DNA of 64,000 nt, taken from NCBI RefSeq assembly GCF_026385475.1, contig NZ_JANIDW010000001.1, forward strand, positions 682,001 through 746,000. The letters run 5' to 3'. The DNA is from Bombella saccharophila (GTDB lineage Bacteria > Pseudomonadota > Alphaproteobacteria > Acetobacterales > Acetobacteraceae). Numbering within the stretch: position 1 is the first letter of the stretch; every line of letters begins with the position of its first letter. The notes under the pieces were generated by a model. The model saw only the letters and a program-made list of their open reading frames with translations. It was not told the DNA's origin and searched no databases. Made by a program: the position numbers and the translations under genes. Positions 55,006-63,957 of this stretch are shown one piece after another.

Positions 55006-55068
55006 TTGCTCCCTTTACTTGCCCCACTTCACTGCTTGATGAATGATCCAATAGTCACCCTATGTCGA

Positions 55069-56115
55069 TCAACCTCGGTTTGGATGAAGCCGCCTCTCAC
55101 GTTCTTGCAAAGCTGTAACAGCCTGCTCAACCAAAGTCGCAATAATATCAGCAACGGGGCGTATTTCCTTAACCATCCCGACAGATTGACCTGCCATCAT
55201 CGAGCCATTTTCGACATCGCCTTCAATCACAGCGCGGCGTAATGCCCCAGCCCAGAAATGCTCTATCTCTAATTGTGCGGCTTCGCGCTCAATCTGACCT
55301 TTACGGAAACGCTCGATCACATCAGCCTGATGAGCCATAAAATGACGTGTCGCCGCATTAGCCAAGCCCCGCACCGGTATAACAGGGAAACGCTCATCCA
55401 ACTGCACAGACATCACAGCATCACGCGCATTACCACGCTGAAAGGCCTGTTTAAAACGCTCATGGGCAATACTCTCTTGCGATGCCGCAAAAATCGTCCC
55501 AAATTGGCCGCCAGCCGCCCCTTGCTCCAGGTACGAAAGAACCGCATCCCCGCGCCCCAATCCACCAGCAACAAAAATTGGCACCTCGGTGATATTCGGT
55601 AATATCTCTTGAGCAAGAACATTCAGCGAGACAGGGCCAACATGCCCCCCTGCTTCAGACCCTTCAATCACCAGAGCCTCAATCCCCAGCTTGACCAAGC
55701 GTTTCCCCAAGGCCAAAGCTGGCGCAAAACCTATAGCCCGTGCCCCACCATCACGCACACGGCGGATTGTTGCCCCACTTGGCACCCCGCCTGCCAATAC
55801 AACGTGACTAACCTTGCGGGCCAAGCACACATCCACCAACGCATCCAACTTCGGATGCATCGTGATGAGATTCACACCAAATGGTTTATCCGTTAGCGCC
55901 TGAGTAGCGACAACCTCTTCTTCCAAACGCTCCGGCTCCATCGCCCCACAGGCAATTACGCCAAAGCCCCCCGCGTTGGAAATGGCAGAAACCAAATTCC
56001 GCTCACTTACCCACGACATCGCTCCACCAAGGATAGCGTAGCGACTTCCTAAAAAATCGCACCCTGGCTTCCAGAGCTGGTCTAACGTCGCACGTGCCTT
56101 CATCTCTTCACTCAT
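55069..56115 (-). CDS. Nitronate monooxygenase family protein
   Basis: An FMN-binding TIM-barrel enzyme of the 2-nitropropane dioxygenase family, 348 residues. Visible signs are AILGGAMSWVSERNLVSAISNAGGFG near the N-terminus and EGSEAGGHVGP and VAGGLGRGDAV, which form the phosphate-binding part. The family also includes enoyl-ACP reductase FabK, but FabI is present already at 8101. The natural substrate is not known. It overlaps the lysC stop by four bases, a coupling seen in related bacteria. Confidence 0.87.
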   Translation of the reverse strand: MSEEMKARATLDQLWKPGCDFLGSRYAILGGAMSWVSERNLVSAISNAGGFGVIACGAMEPERLEEEVVATQALTDKPFGVNLITMHPKLDALVDVCLARKVSHVVLAGGVPSGATIRRVRDGGARAIGFAPALALGKRLVKLGIEALVIEGSEAGGHVGPVSLNVLAQEILPNITEVPIFVAGGLGRGDAVLSYLEQGAAGGQFGTIFAASQESIAHERFKQAFQRGNARDAVMSVQLDERFPVIPVRGLANAATRHFMAHQADVIERFRKGQIEREAAQLEIEHFWAGALRRAVIEGDVENGSMMAGQSVGMVKEIRPVADIIATLVEQAVTALQERERRLHPNRG

Positions 56116-57422
56116 GCCTGTACTCCATCAGGCGCATCCAACCCATAAGCTGTGTGCAACGCACGCATGGCCAGCTCCATATATTCTGCATCAATGAGAA
56201 CAGAAATCTTAATTTCACTCGTAGAAATCACCTGAATATTAATCCCTTTCTCCGCCAATGTACGGAACATCGTCGTCGCCACCCCCGTATTGGAGCGCAT
56301 GCCTACGCCAACCACACTAATTTTAGCAACATTATGAGACGCACTTAATGCCCCATAACCAATATCTGCCCGCATTTCCTCTAAAATCTGGCTAGCCCGA
56401 GCAGCATCCCCTTTCCCTACGGTAAAGGTCATATTCGTGCTACGATCCGCCCCAATGCTCTGGACGATCATATCTATATTCAAACCTGCTGCCGATAAAG
56501 GACCAAAAATTCGCGCAGCGATGCCGGGTTCATCTGGCACTTGCCGAATGGTAATTTTCGCATCATCCATAGAATAAGCGATCCCGGTAACCAGCTTTTT
56601 TTCCACGCTTTCGTCCTCATCTACAACTATCGTCCCGCTCTTATCATCTGTTTCGACAAAAGAGGACAGAACGCGCACATGCACCTTCTCGCGCATGGCA
56701 AGCCCAACGCTGCGTGTTTGCAGCACCTTAGCCCCTACAGAGGCAAGTTCTAACATTTCCTCATAGGTAATACGCTCTAACCGACGCGCTTGCTTCACAA
56801 TACGCGGGTCTGTCGTATAAATCCCATCCACATCAGTATAAATATCACACTGATCCGCCTTAATCGCCGCAGCTACAGCAACAGCGGATGTATCAGACCC
56901 ACCACGGCCTAATGTGGCAATACGCCCATGTACATCCACCCCTTGAAAGCCAGCGATAACTGGCACTACCCCTTCATCCATACAGGCGCGCAAAGCACGC
57001 CCCTCCACATCTTCAATCGCAGCACAACCATGTGATTCATCTGTCCGTAACGGGATTTGCCACCCCTGAAAGGACCGTGCTGGCACCCCAATCGCCTCCA
57101 AAGCAATGGCTAACAAACCACTCGTCACTTGTTCACCAGTCGCTACCACAGCGTCATATTCAGCAGGATTAGCCTGCGGGTCGAGGTCGCGGCAATAGTG
57201 CACCATTTGGTTCGTCACACCCGACATTGCCGAGACAACCACAGCCACACGCTGCCCACGCGCACGCTCTTTTTTAACTTTCTCTGCCACAATGCGGATA
57301 CGCTCTAGGTCTTTAACGGACGTACCGCCAAACTTCATTACGACTGTACGCGCAGCACCCTGAAAAGGCAAAACATCATCAACGGACTGTGCTGTATTAT
57401 CTGAACAGTCGAGCATGGACAT
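56112..57422 (-). CDS. lysC: Aspartate kinase
   Basis: Aspartate kinase starts the lysine, threonine and methionine branch. The kinase motif VVMKFGGTSVKDLERI is near residues 26-41, followed by LGRGGSDTSAVAVAAA and a pair of C-terminal ACT domains for feedback by lysine or threonine. Length 436 is about 25 above the usual ~410 because of an N-terminal extension (residues 1-27). ATG 57422 and 57416 have no strong ribosome site. ubiG is divergent, 126 bases away. Confidence 0.95.
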   Translation of the reverse strand: MSMLDCSDNTAQSVDDVLPFQGAARTVVMKFGGTSVKDLERIRIVAEKVKKERARGQRVAVVVSAMSGVTNQMVHYCRDLDPQANPAEYDAVVATGEQVTSGLLAIALEAIGVPARSFQGWQIPLRTDESHGCAAIEDVEGRALRACMDEGVVPVIAGFQGVDVHGRIATLGRGGSDTSAVAVAAAIKADQCDIYTDVDGIYTTDPRIVKQARRLERITYEEMLELASVGAKVLQTRSVGLAMREKVHVRVLSSFVETDDKSGTIVVDEDESVEKKLVTGIAYSMDDAKITIRQVPDEPGIAARIFGPLSAAGLNIDMIVQSIGADRSTNMTFTVGKGDAARASQILEEMRADIGYGALSASHNVAKISVVGVGMRSNTGVATTMFRTLAEKGINIQVISTSEIKISVLIDAEYMELAMRALHTAYGLDAPDGVQA

Positions 57423-57548
57423 CTGAGAGGCGGCTCCAACACTAGGGCTATCGTTGCATAAATATCTGCCTCACATAGCTCCCCTGCCCTTTTCCGTCTA
57501 GCCACAACATGGCAGAAAAGCACCTAGACTATCTGGAGAAGTGCTAAA

Positions 57549-58310
57549 ATGCCCGTTTCATCACCATCACACGAACACTCTCATACGCACACCTCGTCCG
57601 TTGTGGAGGATGAAATTAACCAGTTCGCAACATTAGCCGCACAATGGTGGGACCCTAAAGGGCCTATGGCCCCCCTCCATGCTATGAATCCATTGCGCAC
57701 CTCATGGGTTCTCAAGCGTCTCCCCTCCGCCTTATTCTCCCAAGCAACACCGCCCAGTCTCCTAGATATTGGCTGCGGCGCGGGGATCGCTTGTGAACGC
57801 TTTGCAAGCCTAGGCTTTAACACATTAGGGGTTGATGCCAGCCAAGAGGGCATTAAGGCCGCCCAAGCCCATTTGGAGCGTTACCCTTTACCCCCTCATG
57901 CAGCCCCTCTCCATTACATATGCGGCACAGCAGAAGCATTATTGGAGGAAGGACGGCAATTTGATGTTATCTCCGCTTTGGAGGTCATCGAGCATGTACG
58001 GGACCCGCAAGAGTTCCTCTCCACACTTGCAAGCCTGACAAAACCCGGCGGATATGTTGCCATCTCGACCATGGATCGCAGCATCCGCTCCTTCCTCATG
58101 GCGAAATTGGGAGCGGAATATCTGCTGCGCCTTCTGCCCATCGGCACCCATGATTGGAAGAAGTTTATCCGCCCAGCGGAGTTAGACCAAATGGCACGCC
58201 GAGCAGGCCTGCGGCTTTTAGACCTCAAAGGCCTTAGCTATAGGCCACCTCATTGGTGCGAGAGCCATGATACGAGCGTGAATTACATCGCTCTTTTCCA
58301 AAAAGCCTAA
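57549..58310 (+). CDS. ubiG: Ubiquinone 3-O-methyltransferase
   Basis: UbiG makes both O-methylations of ubiquinone. The SAM-binding motif I is LLDIGCGAGIACERFA, with EVIEHVRDPQEFL and LTKPGGYVAISTMDRS. The N-terminal motif NQFATLAAQWWDPKGPM is characteristic of UbiG. Length 253. It ends in a strong terminator. Divergence from lysC is the common alphaproteobacterial order. Confidence 0.95.
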   Translation: MPVSSPSHEHSHTHTSSVVEDEINQFATLAAQWWDPKGPMAPLHAMNPLRTSWVLKRLPSALFSQATPPSLLDIGCGAGIACERFASLGFNTLGVDASQEGIKAAQAHLERYPLPPHAAPLHYICGTAEALLEEGRQFDVISALEVIEHVRDPQEFLSTLASLTKPGGYVAISTMDRSIRSFLMAKLGAEYLLRLLPIGTHDWKKFIRPAELDQMARRAGLRLLDLKGLSYRPPHWCESHDTSVNYIALFQKA

Positions 58311-58323
58311 CATTTTAGCAAAA

Positions 58324-58356
58324 AGAAAAGGCACCTCTTCACAAGGTGCCTTTTCT
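58324..58356. terminator. Bidirectional rho-independent terminator
   Basis: AGAAAAGGCACCT and AGGTGCCTTTTCT pair around a short loop, with A and T runs on the two sides. It lies between the convergent ubiG and lactonase genes and can serve both. Confidence 0.9.
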
Positions 58357-58383
58357 TCCAGAAAACCTTACCCTATAGCGAGC

Positions 58384-59625
58384 TTAGGAATCCGCCACCA
58401 TGAAGGCAAAGGTGGTTGGGCTGCCCACAGCGGTAAAGTGATTGGTAAAGACAGGCTTGCCCGTCTCCCGATCCACACGGAAGGCCGTCACAGAATCAGA
58501 CCGCTGGTTCGCACAGAAGAGGAAGGTCCCGCTGGGGTCGAACATCATCGCGCGGCCATAATCGGCATGCATCCAGACCTCATCCTCCAGCGTCAATGTG
58601 CCATCAATCCCTACAGAGAAGACCGCTAGAGAATCACCAAGACGGTTAGAGACATAAACAAAGCGGCCGCTCTCTGCGATCAAGATCTCAGCAGCGAGCG
58701 TGGAGCCACGGAAGTGAGATGTGACCGTGCTGACAGATTGGATCTGCGTAATTTCCCCCGTTTGCGGATCGAATTTGGAGACCACAACCTTAGAGTTCTG
58801 CTCACACAGATTATACAGCACACGCCCCGTATGATCGAACACAAAGTGACGTGGTGCAGAGCCTGGCTCCATCTCGTAGAACGGCTTTTTCGCAGGGATC
58901 AACTTGCCTGTATGAAGGTCCAACCGCCAAACATAGACACGGTCCAACCCAGCATCATCCACCAATACAAATGTGCCGCTAGGGTCTGTGGCGACCATAT
59001 GCGGATGCGCGCCGGAATGATCGGACACAGCGAAATTACCCTCTGGGTTATCAGCTGCACGCTCAGGCTGTTTAGGGCCAGAATTATGCACAACATCCGT
59101 TGCCTTACCCAAAGACCCATCAGCATGAATGGGCAGGACAGACACGCTACCGCCCATATAATTAGCAACGAGCAGATATTTGCCTGAAGGATGAACACTT
59201 AGATGCGCAGGCACTGCCCCGCCAGAGCTTACCGTGTTCAGCTTGGCCAATGTCCCGTTGCGCGTATCAACCGAGAATGCCGTGACAGAGCCACTACCGG
59301 CTTTATCAAAATCATTAACCTCACTCAGCGCGTACAGGAACTTCCGGTTCCGGCTTAATGTGATGAAGGATGGACTTGGGATATCCATAAAGGTTGTAAT
59401 CGGCGTTAAAAACCCCGTATCACGGTCCATCTCGAAAAGGGCAATCCCCTTGCCATAACCCGTCACACCCGGCGGTCCGTGCTCCGTATAACCACCAACG
59501 AAACACAAAATACGCGGCTGTTGTGCTTGCTCGGCTTTAACACTACGCAAGGGTGACAGGGCTGTCGCAGCCCCTAGCCCAGCAAGCCCTAGAGCGAATT
59601 GACGCCGGGAAAAACTCTGTGACAT
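58384..59625 (-). CDS. Lactonase family protein (6-phosphogluconolactonase type), Tat-exported
   Basis: A seven-bladed beta-propeller of the Pgl/YbhE lactonase family. The N-terminus SFSRRQFALGLAGLG is a classic twin-arginine signal, with cleavage probably near VKA. The propeller includes LSVHPSGKYLLVANYMGGS and RHFVFDHTGRVLYNLCEQ. Cytosolic YbhE hydrolyses 6-phosphogluconolactone; export here suggests a periplasmic substrate, perhaps lactones released by sugar oxidation such as gluconolactone. ATG 59625 has AAGGAG 12 bases upstream. Length 413. Confidence 0.87.
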   Translation of the reverse strand: MSQSFSRRQFALGLAGLGAATALSPLRSVKAEQAQQPRILCFVGGYTEHGPPGVTGYGKGIALFEMDRDTGFLTPITTFMDIPSPSFITLSRNRKFLYALSEVNDFDKAGSGSVTAFSVDTRNGTLAKLNTVSSGGAVPAHLSVHPSGKYLLVANYMGGSVSVLPIHADGSLGKATDVVHNSGPKQPERAADNPEGNFAVSDHSGAHPHMVATDPSGTFVLVDDAGLDRVYVWRLDLHTGKLIPAKKPFYEMEPGSAPRHFVFDHTGRVLYNLCEQNSKVVVSKFDPQTGEITQIQSVSTVTSHFRGSTLAAEILIAESGRFVYVSNRLGDSLAVFSVGIDGTLTLEDEVWMHADYGRAMMFDPSGTFLFCANQRSDSVTAFRVDRETGKPVFTNHFTAVGSPTTFAFMVADS

Positions 59626-59662
59626 GACGTATCTACTCTCCTTCAACTGCACCCCATGGCCA

Positions 59663-59689
59663 AGAAAATAAAATAAAATTTTATTTTCT
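59663..59689. repeat. AT-only inverted repeat between DUF2147 and lactonase genes
   Basis: AGAAAATAAAA and TTTTATTTTCT form an 11-base perfect inverted repeat with a five-base spacer. The site lies 41 bases after the DUF2147 stop and 38 before the lactonase start (both minus strand). It could be a weak terminator, an operator or a promoter UP-like element. Confidence 0.55.
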
Positions 59690-59729
59690 GCCGATTCACT
59701 CCACCCCTACAAGAAAAAAGACCTTAACA

Positions 59730-60215
59730 CTAGCCACCTTTCTGCATACGACATTGCGCACCAATAGCAGGGGAGTCTATGCGGCTCCATGTCTGGGTTT
59801 GGCCAAAAATACTTAGCCCCATATAGCCGCGTAATTTCAACGTCCCATCTTTTGCTAACCACATACTCGCCTGATACCGGCTCCCTGTCCGTGGGTTAAG
59901 CACTGTCCCATGCCAATGACCATTCTTACGGGGAAGCATATCACTGATGATTTCCATCCCACATTCCGAGCGGCCCGCATAATCCTTCTCTGGCTCGGCT
60001 TCAGTATAATCCATCCCGACCAGATAGCCGCATAATTTAGCGGCATCATTTTGGCATGATTGTATGAGAAAGATACCATCCTTCTCCTTAACCAACCATG
60101 TGCCGGCCAAAGGCGATGATGCCGCATAGGCGGATGAAAAGGCTGCCATGACCAGCCCGCCAACAACGCCCATCAAACCTGCATGAAAGATGTTAGGAGC
60201 GGCCCAAAAGCGCAT
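59730..60215 (-). CDS. DUF2147 domain secreted protein
   Basis: A secreted protein of about 161 residues. The signal peptide runs from MRFWAAPNIF to about AYA (residues 1-31), and the mature part has the DUF2147 pattern SPLAGTWLVKEKDGIFLIQSC and RSECGMEIISDM, a lipocalin-like small beta barrel. Cys residues 48, 56 and another near RMQKGG may form disulfides. The start ATG 60215 overlaps the end of grxC by 23 bases; GTG 60251 with GGAGG is an alternative. The function is not known. Confidence 0.83.
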   Translation of the reverse strand: MRFWAAPNIFHAGLMGVVGGLVMAAFSSAYAASSPLAGTWLVKEKDGIFLIQSCQNDAAKLCGYLVGMDYTEAEPEKDYAGRSECGMEIISDMLPRKNGHWHGTVLNPRTGSRYQASMWLAKDGTLKLRGYMGLSIFGQTQTWSRIDSPAIGAQCRMQKGG

Positions 60216-60453
60216 CCAACTGGCCCGCTTTCTCCAACTGCATAAGCTCACTGCACCCTCCTATGGCTTTCCCATCAATAAAAATCTGTGGAACCGTTGT
60301 CTTCCCACCAGAACGCTCCTGCGCCTTTTCGCGCTCAGCAGAACCATGAGGCGCGTGGATTTCCTCAAAAGGCACGTCTTTCGCTTGAAGCAGCGTAATT
60401 GCACGCACGCAATAAGGACAACCTGGTTGCGTATAAATCTCGATCTTTGGCAT
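60193..60453 (-). CDS. grxC: Glutaredoxin 3
   Basis: A small glutathione-dependent disulfide reductase. The active site is QPGCPYCVRA, the cis-proline region TTVPQIFIDG and the glutathione-binding GGCSELMQLE. Length 86 is normal. It lies 18 bases after comF on the same strand, the usual alphaproteobacterial pair, and reaches into DUF2147. GshA at 15888 makes its cofactor. Confidence 0.95.
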   Translation of the reverse strand: MPKIEIYTQPGCPYCVRAITLLQAKDVPFEEIHAPHGSAEREKAQERSGGKTTVPQIFIDGKAIGGCSELMQLEKAGQLDALLGRS

Positions 60454-60471
60454 TACAAAATTCCTTCCCTC

Positions 60472-61242
60472 TCAAAGTAACGTTACCCGTGCCGCCACTA
60501 GAATATCTACCGAAACACAGCCAATCTCAAGCAATGCTTTTGCACAACTCCCCAATGTTGCACCTGTCGTCAAAATATCATCCACCAAAATGACAGACCG
60601 CCCCTGTAGGAACTCAGAATGCCGCGGATTCACCGTCATGGCCCCTGCTAATTGGTGATGCCTCCCATGCCGTGATAGATGAGCTAACGCCTCCGTACGG
60701 AACTGCCGTTTTAGCCCATTAGGGCAATGGGCCAGCCCCTGTTTACGCGCAATGACGCGCGATATTAAAGCCGCTTGATTATAACCACGCGTCCATAAAC
60801 GCCAACGATGGACTGGAACAGGCACAAGCACCGTATCTGGCTTTAAAATGTCCGCCCCAGCAGTGGTCATAAACCGTGCTAATGTTGCAGCATGTTCGGT
60901 TTTACTGCCATATTTTAAGCCCATAATGAGCTGACGCGCTTGGCCTTCATATAAAAAGGCAGACCGGCCTTTCCGCCATAAAGGCGGGCGTATTTCGCAC
61001 GTCTCACACAGCCACCCGCGCTCTGCCACCTCATCTTGGGTAAGAGGCAAAGCGCATACATCACAAAAGGGCGGATGCACAAAACGGAGCGCATTAAAAC
61101 ACGCCCCGCACACACCCGCACTCCCGGGTGCGATTTCACAACCGCAAGATAGACAACTGGGCGGGAGGAGCCAATCCAGAACATTACGCCCGCATTGCCG
61201 TCCCCAGCGGGCTAAACCCGCCGGTACATCCCCCTCCCACAT
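60472..61242 (-). CDS. comF: ComF family phosphoribosyltransferase-like protein
   Basis: A ComF/GntX-type protein of 256 residues. The N-terminus has a zinc-ribbon-like set of cysteines (CLSCGCEIAPGSAGVCGACF, CDVCALP, CETC) and the C-terminus a type I phosphoribosyltransferase PRPP-binding loop (VILVDDILTTGATLGSC). ComF acts with DNA uptake in competent bacteria, but the function in others is unclear. No competence genes are nearby. The N-terminal start is at ATG 61242. Confidence 0.88.
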   Translation of the reverse strand: MWEGDVPAGLARWGRQCGRNVLDWLLPPSCLSCGCEIAPGSAGVCGACFNALRFVHPPFCDVCALPLTQDEVAERGWLCETCEIRPPLWRKGRSAFLYEGQARQLIMGLKYGSKTEHAATLARFMTTAGADILKPDTVLVPVPVHRWRLWTRGYNQAALISRVIARKQGLAHCPNGLKRQFRTEALAHLSRHGRHHQLAGAMTVNPRHSEFLQGRSVILVDDILTTGATLGSCAKALLEIGCVSVDILVAARVTLL

Positions 61243-61253
61243 CAGTTTAAAGC

Positions 61254-62663
61254 TTAATGCCCAGTGGCCGCCGCATCAAAATCCGGGGCTTGCAGGCCAG
61301 ACGCCTCTAATTGCGCGGTAAAAGCTGCTTTAAGCCGCGCTAACCCCTCATGAGTGCGTGCCTCAATCCGCCCGACTAACACTGCCTGAGTGTTAGAGGC
61401 CCGCAAGAGCCACCAGCCATCATCCGTGTTCACCCGCACACCATCTACGGAGGAGACATCAGCCCCTTCCTTCTCCAGACGGGAGGCGACCTCTTTGATA
61501 ACATCAAACTTTCTGAGGTCATCACAGGGGAAGCGCAGCTCTGGCGTATTGACCATCTGCGGCAAGCCCTCACGCATCTCCGCTAATGTACCGGAGAGAC
61601 GGGCAACAATACCAAGCACGCGGATAGCCCCGTAAAGAGCATCATCAAAACCGTACCATTTATCTGCAAAGAAAATATGGCCCGACATTTCCCCTGCCAA
61701 AGGTGAGGACGTCTCCGCCATTTTACTTTTGATGAGCGAATGACCCGTCCGCCACATGAGCGGTTTACCGCCGGCTTTGCCGACTTCATCAAAAAGAACC
61801 TGGCTCGCCTTCACATCAGCGATGATGGTCGCACCGGGATGCTTCTTCAGCACATCACGCGCCAAGAGAACGAGGATTTGATCGCCCCAGAGAATCTCTC
61901 CCTTACCATCCACAACGCCTACGCGGTCCGCATCGCCATCAAAAGCGATACCAACATCGGCCTTACGGGCCCGTACCTCTTTGATGAGATCCTGTAAATT
62001 GCCTTCCACAGTAGGGTCAGGATGATGATTGGGGAATGTCCCATCAATCTCTGGATATAGAATCGTATGCTCACCGGGGAGTTTCTTAATCAGACGAGTG
62101 AGGACCTCCCCCGCGGCGGAATTACCATTATCCCACACTACCTTGAGCGGCCTCTCGCCGTCATAATCCTCAAGAAGGCGGGCAATATAGGCTTCGGAAG
62201 GGTCAATGGTCTCAACGCGACCTTCAGCCTTAGGCACAACATCGCCTTGCGCGGCCAAACGCCCAACCTCGCGAATCTGCTCACCAAAGAAGGGCTTGCC
62301 CTTCATCATCATCTTAAAGCCATTATGATCCGGCGGATTATGGCTTCCTGTAACCATAATCGCCCCATCAGATTGCCCCGTAACGGCCGCATAATAGAGC
62401 ATCGGTGTTGGACCACGGCCTACACGCCGCACTGTCACGCCAGAATCCACAGCCCCACGGACCAAGGCTTCTTCTAAAGACGGTGAGGAGAGACGGCCAT
62501 CATAACCAACCGTCACCACATGCCCGCCATTACGGCGAATCATGCTCGCAAAGACGCGCCCTAGAGCATAGGCATCTTCGGGGTGGAGGGTTTTACCTAC
62601 AATGCCACGGATATCATATTCACGCAGGCTTGTTGGCTCAAAATCATGTTTAAACGCACTCAT
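61254..62663 (-). CDS. Phosphomannomutase/phosphoglucomutase
   Basis: An alpha-D-phosphohexomutase, 469 residues, that interconverts hexose 1- and 6-phosphates. The phospho-serine loop is MVTGSHNPPDHNGFK, the Mg-binding loop AFDGDADRVGVV, and the sugar-binding loop GEMSGHIFF. It is 15 bases downstream of galU, so it likely makes glucose-1-phosphate for UDP-glucose, and mannose-1-phosphate. This supports LPS and exopolysaccharide synthesis. The AlgC/PgmM type is the best match. Confidence 0.93.
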   Translation of the reverse strand: MSAFKHDFEPTSLREYDIRGIVGKTLHPEDAYALGRVFASMIRRNGGHVVTVGYDGRLSSPSLEEALVRGAVDSGVTVRRVGRGPTPMLYYAAVTGQSDGAIMVTGSHNPPDHNGFKMMMKGKPFFGEQIREVGRLAAQGDVVPKAEGRVETIDPSEAYIARLLEDYDGERPLKVVWDNGNSAAGEVLTRLIKKLPGEHTILYPEIDGTFPNHHPDPTVEGNLQDLIKEVRARKADVGIAFDGDADRVGVVDGKGEILWGDQILVLLARDVLKKHPGATIIADVKASQVLFDEVGKAGGKPLMWRTGHSLIKSKMAETSSPLAGEMSGHIFFADKWYGFDDALYGAIRVLGIVARLSGTLAEMREGLPQMVNTPELRFPCDDLRKFDVIKEVASRLEKEGADVSSVDGVRVNTDDGWWLLRASNTQAVLVGRIEARTHEGLARLKAAFTAQLEASGLQAPDFDAAATGH

Positions 62664-62678
62664 ATTACGGCTTGCCCC

Positions 62679-63548
62679 TCACACATATTTCTTTAAGAAA
62701 GCGCGGACATCATCAGCAAGATCGTCGCGTTCCAATGCCATGGCGACTTGAGCCTCCAAAAAGCCGAGCTTGCTCCCACAATCAAAACGCGTCCCTTCGT
62801 AGCGTAACCCGTGGAAGGGTACCTTACCGATCATCTCCGCCATAGCGTCCGTTAGTTGGACCTCTCCTCCTACGCCCGTTTTTAACGCAGAGAGCGGTTT
62901 CAACACATCCGCTGTAAGAACATAACGGCCAATAATCGCGAGGTTCGAGGGGGCATCCTCCGGGGCGGGCTTCTCAACAAGGCCGGTGACTTCCACCTTC
63001 TGCCCATCATCCTTACCAATCTTAAGGACACCGTAGCGGTCTGTCCATTCGTGAGGGACCTCATTTACGGCAACAACATTACCGCCTGTTTGATGGTACA
63101 CATCAGCCAATTGCGCTACACAACTGCGCTTCCCATGGACGATATCATCGGGAAGAAGGATGGCAAAAGGGTCGTTACCAATAAAGTTGCGCGCACACCA
63201 AATCGCATGACCCAACCCAAGCGGATTTTGCTGCCGCACAGCCACGAGTGACCCCGCCTCCACGCTGCTGCTCTCCAACGCTTTCATAGCGGATGTTTTG
63301 TTGCGAGCCTGCAGAGTAGATTCAAGCTCATAAGCAATGTCAAAATAATCAATCAAATTATCTTTGCCACGCGCCGTGACGAGACAGAACTCCTCAATCC
63401 CTGCGGCACGCGCCTCATCAATCGCATACTGAATCAAAGGCATATCCACAACAGGGAGCATCTCTTTCGGCATAGCCTTTGTGGCAGGGAGAAAGCGCGT
63501 CCCTAAACCAGCAACAGGCAAAACAGCTTTTTTCAATGGCTTAATCAT
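62679..63548 (-). CDS. galU: UTP-glucose-1-phosphate uridylyltransferase
   Basis: GalU makes UDP-glucose. The nucleotide-binding motif is VAGLGTRFLPATKAMPKEM, with FAILLPDDIVHG and VEKPAPEDAPSN. Length 289. First gene of the galU-phosphomutase pair on the minus strand. UDP-glucose feeds LPS, glycan and possibly cellulose- or levan-like polymers in acetic acid bacteria; the product is not specified here. Confidence 0.96.
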   Translation of the reverse strand: MIKPLKKAVLPVAGLGTRFLPATKAMPKEMLPVVDMPLIQYAIDEARAAGIEEFCLVTARGKDNLIDYFDIAYELESTLQARNKTSAMKALESSSVEAGSLVAVRQQNPLGLGHAIWCARNFIGNDPFAILLPDDIVHGKRSCVAQLADVYHQTGGNVVAVNEVPHEWTDRYGVLKIGKDDGQKVEVTGLVEKPAPEDAPSNLAIIGRYVLTADVLKPLSALKTGVGGEVQLTDAMAEMIGKVPFHGLRYEGTRFDCGSKLGFLEAQVAMALERDDLADDVRAFLKKYV

Positions 63549-63777
63549 CGTAACTCTCTTCTCTATCTATTCCCACTCTCACGTACTATGCGGGGTTTGT
63601 CCCTCTTAATAAAACAGGTACGCATCCCCCAAAACGGGGGATAGTGTAAAAGAAAACACAAGCTTAACGCCACCCCCCTTATAAGAGGATGAAATCAAAA
63701 CAATAGGACTTTTTTATGAAATTAAAGCAACCTTAACGGTTAATACGGAAGAACCATTGCCCGACCTTACGAAACAA

Positions 63778-63864
63778 TGGTGCGGCCGAGAAGACTCGAA
63801 CTTCCACGGGGTTATCCCCCACAAGCACCTCAAGCTTGCGCGTCTACCATTCCGCCACGGCCGC
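63778..63864 (-). tRNA. tRNA-Leu (GAG)
   Basis: On the minus strand the acceptor stem GCGGCCG pairs with CGGCCGC, followed by encoded ACCA. The anticodon stem-loop is GCAAGC-TTGAGGT-GCTTGT with GAG in the loop, giving leucine. There is a long variable arm (GGGGGATAACCCC), as in class II tRNAs, and the T arm GAAGTTCGAGTCTTC. A weak promoter, TTGCCC-17-TATAGG, lies 60 bases upstream. Confidence 0.94.
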
Positions 63865-63957
63865 TCCGTGACATAAAGTGGCCTTTTCTTTAGCCCTCAG
63901 GCGTGACCACTCCGGTGAGATCGCCTATAGCTTAGCCACGCAGAAAGGGCAATGGTC

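Noticed and set aside
63624-63642. Hairpin ATCCCCC/GGGGGAT before galU
   Set aside because: It has no T run on either strand; it is not a convincing terminator and is too short to call as a regulatory RNA.
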